From: Micractinium sp. NFX-FRZ
Taxonomy: Eukaryota; Chlorophyta; Trebouxiophyceae; Chlorellales; Chlorellaceae
Direction of reading: 5' to 3'
NCBI GenBank assembly: GCA_029339195.1
Contig: JAPTJF010000002.1
Location: forward strand, 310,001-374,000
Length of the DNA stretch: 64,000 nt
Positions within the stretch are counted from its first letter, which is position 1, and each line of letters begins with the position of its first letter. Below the pieces are notes generated by a model. That model did not search any database, was not told the origin of the DNA, and saw only the letters and a list, made by a program, of their open reading frames with translations. Positions 1 through 10,862 of this stretch are shown one piece after another. Both the position numbers and the translations under genes were made by a program.

Positions 1-413
1 AGGCCGCCTGCGTTGCGTGCGCCCCGCACTCAACCAGGCATGCCAGAGGCTGCCTTGGCCCCAGGCGCTGGTGGGCAGTGGGGCCCTGCACAGGCAGCTG
101 TGCCTGCCGCCTCACTGCGAGCGTGCGGGGGACTTGCTCCTGGCGGGCGAGGCCGAGCGGGCGGGCGACCTGCGGGCGGAAAGCGGGGTGGGGCAGCGCG
201 GCAGCTCAATGGCGAGTGCCGGGGTTGCGCCACAGAGGGCGGTTCCAGCCAGGAAGGACCAACCTGGCTGGCTGCCTGAATCGTTGGATGGATGGATAAG
301 GAGCCTTGTTTTGATGCGACAAATACCCCCTCCTTGGGTGAGCTGCAAACAGCCAGCCTGCAGCGTGCCTCTGGTCCCCCAGGCTGCCCCCACAAGCACC
401 CAGCGACACACAC
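1..413. other. Window edge, no gene assigned
   Basis: This stretch lies downstream of the minus-strand splicing-factor gene. A plus-strand frame is open from base 2 (it reads RLRCVRPALNQACQRLPWP and onward). It could be the end of a gene entering from the left, but it has no family resemblance and no convincing stop or splice context, so I do not call it. Confidence 0.25.
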
Positions 414-2719
414 TCACTTGGACCTGGCCGGGCTCTTGCTGCGGCTCCTGCTGCGCCCACGTGCGGGCGAGCGGGAGCGGCTCTTGCTCTTGCTCTTGCT
501 GCGGGACCGGCTCCGGCGGGGGCTCCTGCTCCTGCTGCGGCTGGGCGAGCGAGCAGGGGAGCGGGCCCGGCTGCGGCTGCGCGAGCGCCGGTCCCGGCTG
601 CAGACCGGGGGGTTGACAGGCAGGCGGGGGGCGAGCAGGGGGCGCGAAATGGGTGAGGTGAGAGGGCCACGTAGCAGGGCGGCAGCACCGGCAGTGGTGA
701 CCGCAGCCAGCCTTTGTAGGACGGTGTCAAGTGAAGGCTGACCTAGATGCTGTGCATGCTGTGCACGACGCAGCACCCTTGCAGGCAGAACCCCATTAAC
801 ATGATCCCACCAGGCAAAAGCCTCCAACCCTGCCAAGCCTTACCTACGGCTCCGGCTGTCGCGGCTCCTCCGCCGCCTGTCCCTGCTCCTGCTCCTGCTC
901 CGTGAGCGGCGCCGGTCGCGGCTCCTGCTGCGCGAGCGCCGGCGGGGCGAGCGGCTGCGGCCGCGGTAGCCACCGCCGCCGTAGCCGCCGCCACCGCCAT
1001 AGCCGCCACCGCCGCCGCGGAAGCCACCGCCGCCGTAGCCGCCACCACCGTAGCCACCGCCGCCGTAGCCACCGCCTGCACGGTGCAGCAGCGCAGCGGT
1101 GAGTGTTCAGGCCAGACCATCTTAGCACAACTAGTGCAAGGATTTACGCTGTACCACCACAGGGCACACTCCGCTGCAGCGCACAGCACAGCATGACCTT
1201 CCCAAGCCAGGCCTCGGTGGTTCCCACCTGCCCAGGCGGCACTGGCACGGATTGGCTCCCGTTCACCTACCCTCTGCACCCCCTGCAGGTCATCCCCCGC
1301 AGGCCCCCCCAGCCCATCCCATGCGCACCGCCGCCGTAGCCGCCACCGGGGCCGCCGGGGCCGCCCTGGGGGCGCCGCCGCCCGCGCATGGCAAACTGTA
1401 CCGCAATCTCCTGGCCAGCTAGCATGGAGCGGTCCAGGCTGTACTTTGCATCCTCGGCGTCCCGCCTGTCATCGTACTGCAGCAGCCCAGGCCAGCGCAG
1501 CACAGCGGGTGGTGAGTTGGTCAGCGGGGGCACGAGCCAGGCACAGTGCATCCTCGACGTCCCGCCCGGCGTCGTGCTGCACAGTGCCCCGGTGCATAAA
1601 ACAGCACGGCGGCAAGTGGTGTGGTGCTTTATTTAGGCTTGGACCACAGAGTGGTTCATAGGGACAGTAGCGTGGAGGGGAGAACCCCATGCCACGCTGC
1701 CACGCTTCCACCCCTGCCCCTGCCCCACCCGCACCCCCACCCACGCACCTCAATGAAGGCAATGCCCCGGGAGCGTCCAGTGTGGAAGTCCTTGGGGATG
1801 TAGACCTGAGATATATGAAGGCAAGGGGTGAGGGGGAGGCAGCAGTGAGATGCGTGCGCAGGCTCCCAACATCGTTCGAATTCTAGCGGGAGGCATGGCG
1901 GCGGCAGCAGTGGAAAGCAGGGCTGGCAAACGAGTGAAGCGCATGCGCGTCAAGCTGGGCCCCGGCAGCCAGACCGTAATTGACATGCATGTTCGGCAGT
2001 GTGGCGCAGACATGTGGGCAACCAGGCCGCATGCACGGCCCTGTTGAGTCACCAGGTTGCATTCCGTTCAGCACTGCTGCCACAGGAACTAAGGAGCCAG
2101 CCGCAGGCAGCACTCACATCCTTCACACGGCCATACTTCTCTGCGGCGTAGCGCAGGTCCTCCACACTGCAGTGAAGGACACGGAAGAGAGGCGGGCAGT
2201 GAGGCAGGCGGCAAGGCCCGCAAGAGGACCAATGTTGTACTGCGAAGCAGTGTCTACCAACCGCACGGACGGCCTGGCTGCTGCCAGCGGCCACTCACGT
2301 GCAGGAGTCGCTCAGGTTGCGCAGCAGCAGGGAGCAGCCCTGCAAAAGAAGGGGGCCGACAGAGTATGCGTGAGTCGCAGGGCTGCAGCTGCAGCTGGGC
2401 GAGCGGCGGTGCCAGCAGCGGCGGCAAGTGATGGCCACACACTGCTGGCGCGATGCGGCGCTGTCAGCCTGGCCACAGGTCTTCAGTGCACGTGTAGCGC
2501 CTGCAGCAGCCGCCACCACGCCTGTGGGAGCTGCCCCAACGGGCATGCCCCGTTGCGGCAACGGGGAGCTTTGCCGCAGAATTTTCACATGCTCGATGGC
2601 AGCAAACGTACCGTGGGAGGCTCCCGGACGCCGCCAACGCCTCGGGGCTCATCTCTGTCATCACGGTGGCGGTCCCCCCTGTCCCGGTCCCTGTCGCGGT
2701 CCCTGTCGTCGTAAGACAT
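414..2719 (-). CDS. SR/SCL-type splicing factor (RRM plus RS domain)
   Basis: Nuclear pre-mRNA splicing regulator of the plant/algal SC35-like (SCL30) type. I rebuild seven exons: 2612-2719, 2299-2339, 2118-2166, 1749-1805, 1329-1476, 844-1075, 414-597. All phases close and give 272 residues. The start MSYDDRDRDRDRDRGDR is the basic/acidic N-terminal extension typical of SCL proteins. One RRM follows at about residues 37-110: RNP2-like SLLLRNLSD, then YGRVKDVYIPKDFHTGRSRG, then RNP1-like RGIAFIEYDD. A Gly-Tyr-rich linker (GGYGGGGGYGG) leads to a C-terminal RS domain of RSRSR/SPRR/KSKSKSRSRS blocks ending SPARSK. The stop TGA at 414-416 overlaps a GTGAGT sequence that could also act as a donor, so one more 3' exon is possible. 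SR genes commonly autoregulate through alternative exons; see the exon copy at 1541-1590. Confidence 0.9.
1541..1590 (-). repeat. Decayed tandem copy of the SR-gene exon 5 start
   Basis: The intron before exon 5 holds a second copy of the exon-5 acceptor and first codons exactly 100 bp away from the original at 1441-1490. On the minus strand the copy reads gtgcag/CACGACGCCGGG; the original reads ctgcag/TACGATGACAGG. Over the first 30 exon bases 25 match. The copied frame is open (HDAGRDVEDALCLAR) but departs from the RRM. Confidence 0.75.
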
Positions 2720-3307
2720 CTTGCCAAAACAGGAACCAACTCCGAGGGAGCAGCACGATAGAGGCCACCGCCGGCGGCGGCGAGGGCGGTGCGCTGTGCA
2801 GCGACAGCGCACCGTCAGCGCAGCACCAGCAGTGGCAACACGTTGGACCCCAAGGACCTCAAGGAGTGTGGTACTCTGCTGGAAGTCCTGTTCCAAACAC
2901 CCAGAACACTCGACTGCCCTGCTGTGCATCTCGAGCGAGCAGCAGGCAGGCCCTGTTCAGTGGCAGTGACCAGCCGTTGCCGCCTGGCATTTCTTCAGTC
3001 TGCGCTGGACAGCCAAGCAGGTGCTATCAATTTGCTATGTTTCCCAAAGACAGGAAGTGAGGTAACTACTAGCCCAAGTGCACAAATCTTGATGTACGTC
3101 CCTTGATTTCGTGTGCGTGCTTTCCAGCCAGGCGAAGCTTCGCCAGGTGGCGCAGGACCCCTTCCTCCTCCCTAAGGCACGGTGCCCCACATCCCTGCCT
3201 CTCATCCACCACCTCACTGCCTCCGAGATCCACCACGCTACCCATCGATCGACCCCACGCAGGACGCAACCTTGTTGCCACTCCTCCCCCTTTCCCCACC
3301 ACCAGCC
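2720..3307. promoter_or_regulatory. Divergent intergenic region
   Basis: 588 bp separate the start codons of the minus-strand SR gene and the plus-strand ankyrin-like gene, so it should hold both promoters and 5' leaders. The right part (about 3170-3307) is strongly pyrimidine-rich on the plus strand. I see no TATA box or other clear element. Confidence 0.5.
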
Positions 3308-6172
3308 ATGGCCTCGGGGCATGAGCAGGGAGGCGAGCAGGCCGGCCTGCACCTCTTACAATCCGTCCTGCACAGGGACCTTCCGGCAGTGCAGGCGGCG
3401 TTGCGAGAGCCGTCCCCTCAGCTCGGCTACCAAGGCCTGGGCGCCCTGCACGCAGCAGCTTTCGCAGACTGGGGGGAGGCAGTGCCCCTGCTGGTGGCGG
3501 CAGGTGGGCCGCCGGCTTGGGTGCCCCGCTCCTTGCCGCGCGCCGCCGCACACCTGCACTCACCCCTCACCCCGCTCACCCTGCTCAAGTCGCACAAGAC
3601 TTCTCCTTCTTTGGCAGGTGCCCCGTTGGATGGCCCCACCAAGCTCTCCTACCCTGACAGCACCCTGGCTGAGCGGCTGGCGCCTGTGGGGCTGACGGCA
3701 CAGCAAGTCTCCAAGCTGCTGCCGCTTTATCAACAGAAGCCGCCACTGCTGCTGGCTGTGGCGCTGGGCGCGGCCAATGCCACAGCAGCGCTGGCGGCAG
3801 CGGGGGCCAGCAAGGAAGGGGCGTTTGGGCAGCTGCATGAGCTAGCCCAAAGCTGGGTGGCTAGGCTGGAAGGAGGCCAGCTGGCGGTCTCCGCCGCAGC
3901 GGTGCCAGCGGCGGTGCAGCAGCTGGCAGAAGTGCTCCTCACCGGTGGCCTGCCTCTAGGCCCGGCGGCGGTCGATGCTCACAAGGCGGCAGTGTCTCTT
4001 GCACTTCCCCGGCGCACCCCAGGCCTTCCTGGCCGCGGGGACCTCACCCCCCCCTGCCCCTGGCTGCTGGACTGCCTGCTGCACATGCACAGCAGCGGGC
4101 AGCTGGGCGGCCCGGCGGCAGAGTACGTCCCAGCTGTGGCTGCGCTGGTTCAAGAACTGGCCTCGCCTTACTTCCCAGGCGTGAGGTGGGCCGACGACAC
4201 CGGCAAGGCTGCCGTTGAGGCGGCAGCGGTGCAGTGGCTGCGTGTGCCCGCAGCCAATGGCTTGACAGCCAACAACCTGGTGGCCATTGGAGAGAAGTTG
4301 ATTGGGCAGGGCATGGTGTCCACTGCACTTCCGGTGCTGCTGGGCCGGCAGGACGTGCAGCAGATGCTGCAGCAGGATTCTCGCGAGCTTCCTTGCTTCG
4401 ACACCGGCAGCATCCTCCAGCTTGATAGCGGGGACGCATCACGCCTGGTGGTTGCAGCAGCAGCCACAGGGCGTGCCGAGGTGCTTGATGCGGTGCTGGC
4501 AGCTGGCGGCAGCGTGGGCCTCAAGGCAGTGTTACAGCTGGTCAAGCATGGGTGCCATGACCAGGACCTGCAAGCCCTGGAGCTGCTCCTGAGCCGGGAC
4601 GTGCCGCAAGTGCCAGCCGAGGCAGCACATCTGACGGCCTGCCCGGTGTACACGCTGCTGGACGAGCATTGCACCCAGCAGCTGTATGTGAGTGTGCCAG
4701 GTGCTGCCGCTGCCTGCCTGCCGCTGCAGCTGCCACGGGGGTGCAGTTAAGCAGCGCACGGGTGGCCTTGCTGACACCGCCCTGATGCTGCCTGCCAAAG
4801 CAGTGGTGCGCCGTGCAGCCGTGCGCTGTGCCCTAGCCTCAGCACACTCGCTTGTTTGCAGCCGCTGGCCGGCGTCCCAACGTCACAGGGCAAGGTCACA
4901 GGCTTAAGGGTGCTGATGCTCACACTGAATGCAGTCTGTCACATTGAGCTGTCCAGACATCAGATGATGTCTTGTCTGCTGGCTGGCAGCCCTTGCATGA
5001 CATTCATCTCTCCCCGCCTCTCGCCTGTCATTCTAAGTAAACGAGCATCCTCATTACCGCTTGCCCTCGTCATTACTGGTCCTGCCCCGCCTGCTGTGGC
5101 CTTCAGGCCTTAGAGTTCATCACAGTGGCTGTGATGGATGGAGGGGAGCAGGCCTCAGACGGACCCCTGCAGGAGCTGCACCTGCGGCACCTGCGAGGGA
5201 TGGAACTGCTGGCGCAGGCGGGTGAGCGCCGGCCCCCATGCATGCCTGCAGGCAGCGCAGCAAGCACACACGAGCACAGCGTGCAGGTCTGCCCACACCT
5301 TTGTGCAGTCTCGTTGTGCCACTGGCGCACAAAACGTTGACATGATGCCGCACAGTTCAGCCTTTGACTAAACCTCAATCGCTCGCTCCACCCTTGCACA
5401 CAGCGGTGACGCTGCCAACTCAGACCCTTGTTGCTGGCATGGTTGACGTGCATGCAGGGTGCCGTCCCGTCACCTTTCGCAACTACCGCGTGCACCGCGA
5501 GGGGCAGGAAGTCGTGCTGCCCGAGTACTTCCCGCCTGATGAGCTGGCAGAGAAATGGGAGCTGGCCAGCAGCAACAGGTGTGCCTGCTGTCACAGCCTC
5601 GAGATTCCAGAAGGCCTGCCATTCTCTGCTGTTCACGAGAGGGAGTGAACGCATGCAGTGCCTAGCAGGGCAGGTTGCTGCCCACACTGGGCAGGGCTGT
5701 GCTGCAACTCTACCTGAACGGGCATCATGCGTCTGTGCCATGACTGCGCAGGTGGCTGTGGCGCGCGGCGCTGCGTGAGCCGTGGAGCCCCGCCACCCAT
5801 GCCACCTTCCCGCCAGCATTCCAAGCAGCTGTGCGCACCCTGCTGCTTGTGGCCCACCGTGGCGCCGCTACTGGGCAGGTGGCTCCTGGCACGTCCGGGG
5901 CAGTGGCAGAGCAGGCTGGCCCGTCTAGGAAGCGCGGGGGCAGGGGCAGGGCAGCCAGCTCAAAATCGGCTGCCGGCTCGCGCAGCGGCACCACCGCCAG
6001 CAGCGCGCAGCTGGCCACCCTGCCTTCTGCAGTCCTGCACATCGTGCTGGCCCAGGCAGCCTACCCGCTGTCGGCGTGGAAGCCAGCCATGCAGGGCGGC
6101 AAGATGCTGGATATGGTGAACAGAATGAGGTCGAAGGGAGGCTTCTGGGGCGGCGAGGGCGGGTGGATGTGA
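3308..6172 (+). CDS. Ankyrin-repeat-like protein
   Basis: Exons 3308-3503, 3618-4687, 5107-5221, 5404-5578 and 5752-6172 join in phase to 658 residues. The N-terminus contains an ankyrin-like helix pair (LGALHAAAFADWGEAV followed by PLLVAAGA). Later stretches such as GRAEVLDAVLAAGG and LALLLSR-type helices suggest more degenerate repeats. The last exon carries LWRAALREPWSPATHATFPP followed by AFQAAVRTLLLVAHRG, again the pattern of an ankyrin-type helical repeat, then a Ser/Gly/Arg-rich linker and a C-terminus ending GGFWGGEGGWM. Middle exons (VAGMVDVHAGCRPVTF, YFPPDELAEKWELA) match no domain I recognise. Likely a protein-interaction scaffold; partner and location cannot be read from the sequence. 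The ankyrin assignment is by pattern only. Confidence 0.7.
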
Positions 6173-6718
6173 GACGAGAGTATCAGCTGACGCACTTGAC
6201 ATCAGCAGGCTGAAGCCTCCCATGAGGCATTGCACAGAGCCGCACGCAAATGGCAGTACCCTGTAGCGTCGTTTCATTGCGTTTCACGTGTTATGCTTGA
6301 GCAGCACAAATGTCAATGGCACACCCTGCAGGGCGTGTTGTCGTGAGCCACAGCAGCAGCCAAAGTGCCCGCTTGCATTGATCTGCGGTGGTGAGGACGT
6401 CTGTGCGTCACTTATGTGGTGATTGCATCCCTGCTTACAATTGCTGTCACAGCCACCAAGAAAGTCAGGAGATGCGGCTGGGCAGCATGCTGCAAGGCAC
6501 TGCACCGCGGCACGCCGTTTGCCACAGCGTGCCGCTCCGACGTGCCGCGGCAACGGCGGCAGGGTGCAGTACAGTACATGCACAGGCAGGCACAGTATAT
6601 GCATTGTGGACTGTTCCATCATCCTCTCCACTAGTCGAAGCCTGCGCTCTGCACCCGTGAACTCAGAGCCACTTCGCACCAGGTCCCACACCAACGGCGC
6701 TTTCGGGCCTCCCCCTCG
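6173..6718. other. Intergenic, nothing recognised
   Basis: 545 bp between two plus-strand genes: the 3' flank of the ankyrin-like gene and the promoter side of the FAM241-like gene. No repeat, RNA gene or clear motif seen. A minus-strand open frame runs through it without family resemblance. Confidence 0.4.
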
Positions 6719-7618
6719 ATGGTGAAAATCGTAGACGGAGAGATACTGGGTGGGTGAAAACGCCAGCGGGCAGCACCCACAGAGGTGTGCTGCAGGCCCC
6801 ACGCGCAAAGCGGGGCCGCACAGGTTCACAGCCAGCCCCTGCCCTTGCTGCAGCCGATGATGATCCTCGAGTGAGGGGCGCGGCGCCCGCTCGGCGGGCA
6901 GCAGGCGGCGGAGGGGCAGCGGCTGCACCACAGAGCGGCGGCGGCGGCGGCAGCGGTGCCGGCGGTGGGGGGCCTCCTGCGGGCCGTGACGTGTTCGACT
7001 GGAGCGCGCCTCCATTCAGGTGCAGTGGGCGCTGCAGCCCTGATGCACAGGAGTGTGGGGGCAGGGGATGTAGCGCATGTGCTCCTATTGGCCGGCCTAA
7101 CTTCAGCGGCGTTCGCTCCCCTTGCCCAACGGCCACACCCTCCCTGCACCCTGCCGCCTCCCCATTGCCCCCTCACCGCCTCTCTGCCCTATGCGCCTCC
7201 CCACCGCTGCTGCCGCAGGGTTGCACCCGATACGGACGGGTCCGGAATGGGGGGCATGCCCTCCCTGGTCATCTATGGCGCGCGTGTGCCCCCTCAGCAC
7301 CTGCTCATGCTGGCTGCTGCGGTGCTGTTCTTTGGGTGGAAGGGCGGCCTGGTGGCAGCCATCATTTGGTACTTCTGGGCGTCCAGTGCTGCCACCGCTG
7401 GTGGCGCACGGCAAGCAGGGGGCCAGCAGCAGCGCAGGGCGGCCGCGCAGGACTTTCTGCAGACCATGTTTGAGCAAGCCCCCTTGGGCCGCGGCGGCGG
7501 TGCTACGCAAAGCAGCGGCAGTGGCGCGGCAGGGACCGCTGGTGCACAGCGGCCGGCGGCGCAAGCCGATCCTTGGGCATCCAGGGGCAAGGCTCGCAAG
7601 CTGAATGACCCACAGTGA
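6719..7618 (+). CDS. FAM241/DUF4605-like small membrane protein
   Basis: Exons 6719-6749, 6854-7019 and 7219-7618 join in phase to 198 residues. The very short first exon (MVKIVDGEIL) plus the start of exon 2 (ADDDPRVRG) reproduces the conserved N-terminal signature of the animal FAM241/DUF4605 family, a small initiator-proximal motif followed by DDDPRV. Next come a Gly/Ala/Pro-rich spacer, a GRDVFDWSAPPF segment and a hydrophobic region at about residues 94-120 (HLLMLAAAVLFFGWKGG, then VAAIIWYFWA) that should cross or hairpin into a membrane. Family members end soon after this segment; here a hydrophilic tail of about 75 residues follows (FLQTMFEQAPLGRGGG). Molecular function of the family is not established. 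Splitting the signature over an 11-codon exon explains why a simple ORF search would miss it. Confidence 0.7.
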
Positions 7619-7746
7619 TTGGGCACCGCCAGGCGCACACGCCATGCCCAGGCAAACCCCTCCCTGCTCTGATGTGCTTGTTCTTGACTTAGGGGTTCTC
7701 TCCTCCTGTGCCTTATCTTGCTTGGATTGTGGTGGGCTGCCAGAGC

Positions 7747-7751
7747 TGTAA
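7747..7751 (+). terminator. TGTAA polyadenylation signal
   Basis: TGTAA, the usual green-algal poly(A) signal, lies 129 nt after the stop of the FAM241-like gene. Confidence 0.5.
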
Positions 7752-8281
7752 ACCATGCATTGCAATGGGAGTCGCCCTGCGAGTGGCTGTGTCAAACATG
7801 AACGTTGGCCCGCCCTGAGGTGGCGCCACGTCGTGCATGATGCCTTCAGCCTTAGGTAACCCTTCAATCAAGGCTGTCGGTTCAGGCTGCTTCTGCTGGC
7901 CTCTATAGTGTTACCTCGCACCCCTACTCCCCTCCTGCATCAACAGACACGACTGCGTGAACAGACACGATGGAGCTGTCCCCAGCACATGGCCTGGTTG
8001 GGCTTGGCGTTGTCGCCACGGCCCTTGTCCACGTGAGACCCGGTTGTAGGGAGTATTAGAGTGGTTTCACTTGTGGATTTTTTTCCTTCTTCGCGAAATG
8101 TTGGGTCGCGTGGCTCATGAGCATGGCCCTCGAACTGAAACACCACGCGTACGAATTTCATGATTTTTTTGCTTCGCCAGGTCACGGCTTCGGTCCTGAA
8201 AACACGGTGCCACGCCGGCTGCCCTCCTCAACTTTACCGCGCCATCTTGGCACTAGCTTGCCCACCTCACAAAAGCCCCAC
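7752..8281. promoter_or_regulatory. Upstream region of the Gln-rich gene
   Basis: About 530 bp with lower GC than the surroundings, including short A/T runs around 8080-8170. It contains TAGAGTGGTTTCACTTG at about 8058-8074, a 17-mer also present in reverse orientation at about 18581-18597. No other element recognised. Confidence 0.4.
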
Positions 8282-10444
8282 ATGGAGATTTTCGGCAATC
8301 TTTTCGGCGACGAGGCCCAGGGAAGCGGGGTGCGCGGCATGTGCCCCATCGGTAAGCGCGCGTTTTGTCACCTCGAAGCGCCCGATTCCTGCTTGCCAAG
8401 CCTGTCCGCGGTGCCCGCCAGGTCTTAGCACGCTCTGCGTCCCGTCTGGCCGTTGCTGCAGTGGCCGCCGTCGGGACGGGAGCGGCAGCGGCAGGCGCCC
8501 TGCCAGAGCCTCACCTCCCTTCAGACATGCGCTCCCAAGCCATTCGGCTGGCCATGCGGCAGTCCGCCGGTGACCCTGGGCTCATGCAGGCACTGGCCGG
8601 TCAGCTGGCAGCACAGGGCAGCAGTGCGGCTGGAGCGCAGGCAGGAGCGCAGGCAGGAAGGCAGGAGCCTCAGCAGCAGCAGCTGGGTGACGGTCTGACG
8701 GGCTTCCTGCACCTCCCTGCAGCACAGACCAGTCAGCAGCAATTGAGCCGGTTGCTCTCCCCCCGCACGCAGCAGCAGCAGCAGCAGCCCCAGGGGCTTC
8801 AGCTGCTGCTGCTGCCAGAGCAGCCGCCGCTGCCGCTGCCGGAGCTGCGCACGGTGCCGGATCATAACCCTCATTCCACTCTGTGTGCACGCTACAACAT
8901 GATACTCACAGCGCACCAGTGGCACTCCCAAGGGCACATGATCATGGGCAAGCCGGCTCAGCTGCCTCAGGTGCGGGATACAGCCAGGTTGCACTCATGG
9001 TTTGTTGGGCAAGCTGGTCGGCTCGCTCTCTGCTCTCTGCCGCCTGCCTGCCCCACTCCTGCCTACCTGCCCACTCTGCCTGCCTCCCACACCCTGCCTT
9101 CCTGCCCCACCCCTGCAGAAGACCTCACCAGACCTCAACGCCGCTGTGGCAGAAGCGGCGCTGCAGCTAGCCAACGCCCACCCTTATGCGGGCTATGGCG
9201 GGAAGGCTGAGCACATCACCTCTTCCCAGACTGGCAACTACTTTGGCCAGCGAACGGCCAAGAAAGAGGCTGCTGAAAAGGATGCCAAGAAGCTGCCGCA
9301 CCTCCCAGGTAAGCAGTGAGGTTCTCAGTAAGCAGGCCCATCCCCGGACCTGACCGGACCTGACTTTCAGCCCGCTGCCTGGCCGTGCCGTGCCGTGCCG
9401 TGCCGTGCCGTGCCGTGCCGTGCCTGGCCGTGCCTGGCTGTGCCGTGCCCGGCCTGCTGAACCATACCTGCCTGCGGTGCCACACCAGTGTTTGCTGTAT
9501 TGTTCTAGTTTTCAGCCCCCACATGCCCCGCCCTCACCCCTGCCGCAGGCGATGAGGAGCTCAAGGCAGCGCTGGAGGCTGGCACGATCAGCAAGAGGGA
9601 CTTCTACAACGCCTTCTTCTCTCGCAAGATCCATGCACTGCACCAGAAGTTTTGGTCAGACACACAGCTGGAGGGCACACAGTTGGACAGCGGCAACGCT
9701 GCTGCCCAGATCCAGGGCATGCAGCAGCAGGTGCAGCGCCGGCGGGGGCAGCCAGGCTCAGCAGCGGCAGCGGCAGCGGCAGCGGCAGCGGGGGATGAGG
9801 AGGCCCCTCCCCAGGGGCGCGAGGCAGCGGTGGCAAGCGTGCCAGCAGACCGCAAGCGGCGGCGGGAGGCTGAGGAGCAGCGGCAGCAGAAGGTAGGGCG
9901 GCTTTCGCAACAGCGCCTTTGGCTTGCCGTGCTGCTGGGCCGTGCCTGCCGTGCCGTGCCTGCCGGGGCGCGCCATGCCTGCTGGGCCATGCCTGCTGGG
10001 CCATGCCTGCCGTGCCGTGCCTGCCGGGGCGCGCCATGCCTGCTGGGCCATGCCTGCCGGGCCGTGCCTGCCGGGCCGTGCCTGCCAGGCCGTGCCTGCC
10101 GGGCCGTGCCTGCCGGGACTGCTGGGCAGTGCCTGCATGCTATCACAATGACTTGTGTGCCGGCCTGCCCCGTCCCTGTTCTGTCCTCACTGCCTCGTGC
10201 TCCACCGCTTGCAGGCGGACAACCTGCTGGACACCCTGGCTGCCAACATTGAGGGGTCCGCTGCCTACCAAGAGTCCCAGCTCTTGGTGACGAAGCAGCA
10301 GCTTGAGCAGCAGGAGAAGTCGGCGGCTGCAGCAGACACAGCCAATGAGCACCTGGGAGTAATGGCTGCAGCACTGCAAGAGAGCGCCTCGTCCATCTCT
10401 CAGATCTCGCAAAGCTTCACGCTCATTGCCCAGAGCATGGGCTT

Positions 10445-10494
<50 letters not shown>

Positions 10495-10496
10495 GA
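8282..10496 (+). CDS. Gln-rich protein of unknown function
   Basis: Exons 8282-8351, 8462-8970, 9119-9308, 9549-9892 and 10215-10496 join in phase to 464 residues. I do not recognise a family. The N-terminus (MEIFGNLFGDEAQGSG) is followed by a Gln/Ala/Leu-rich region. A moderately conserved-looking core comes next (YNMILTAHQWHSQGHMIMGK, then KTSPDLNAAVAEAALQLANA, then ISKRDFYNAFFSRKIHALHQ). After it come a basic patch (ADRKRRREAEEQRQQK), a predicted coiled coil (SQLLVTKQQLEQQEKSAAAA) and a C-terminal run of 16 CAG-encoded Gln. Exon 2 could alternatively begin at 8422, but only the acceptor before 8462 keeps the frame with exon 1. A nuclear or transcription-related role is a guess from composition only. 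Confidence 0.7.
9381..9445. repeat. CCGTG pentanucleotide tandem repeat in intron
   Basis: About a dozen imperfect copies of GCCGT/CCGTG in intron 3 of the Gln-rich gene. Confidence 0.85.
9935..10135. repeat. Intronic GCCGTGCCTGCCGGG minisatellite
   Basis: Tandem, imperfect copies of GCCGTGCCTGCCGG and GCCATGCCTGCTGG units fill most of intron 4 of the Gln-rich gene. They keep long spurious reading frames open on both strands. Confidence 0.85.
10446..10493 (+). repeat. (CAG)16 polyglutamine tract
   Basis: Sixteen perfect CAG codons immediately before the TGA stop of the Gln-rich gene, a likely length-polymorphic microsatellite. Confidence 0.95.
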
Positions 10497-10862
10497 TTAC
10501 GACCAGCCCGTGTTGGCAGCCTCTGCTCCTCCCGTCTTCCCCTCCCCCGATCCACACACTGCTTGTGTTCTTCATTACCACCCCAACCCTCTCCTGCTTG
10601 GCCCCTTCTCCCCAGCCCGTTCGTACGGTGTGCTTTTCTCCCTGCTTTCTATGCCCCTCACTCCTGTTGGGTCCGCTGCCCTCCGTGCCCACTGCCCACA
10701 CACCCGCCATTCCCCCTCAGCTTCCGCCTCGACCGGCACCATTTCACAGTGCTTCTATGCTACTACATATTATGCTGCGTATTGTTGTTGTGCAAAAGAC
10801 ATGTCCCAACCAGCTGGGAGCCAAGGCATCTTACAGCCAAAGGCATGCACCGAGCCGGGGCA
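10497..10862. other. Convergent intergenic region with TGTAA on the minus strand
   Basis: 366 bp between two stop codons, pyrimidine-rich on the plus strand. TTACA at 10831-10835 is a minus-strand TGTAA poly(A) signal 28 nt past the stop of the RepA-like gene. No plus-strand signal was found. Confidence 0.5.

Noticed and set aside
1..413. Plus-strand frame at the window start as a gene end
   Set aside because: Too short and without recognisable similarity or splice support; kept only as a note.
206..1102. Plus-strand and alternate minus-strand frames over the RS and Gly-rich exons of the SR gene
   Set aside because: Low-complexity shadows; only the frame giving RRM plus RS domain joins in phase.
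9588..10374. Long open frames on both strands through the minisatellite
   Set aside because: They are kept open by repeats whose unit length is a multiple of three or lacks stops; the real gene splices this region out.
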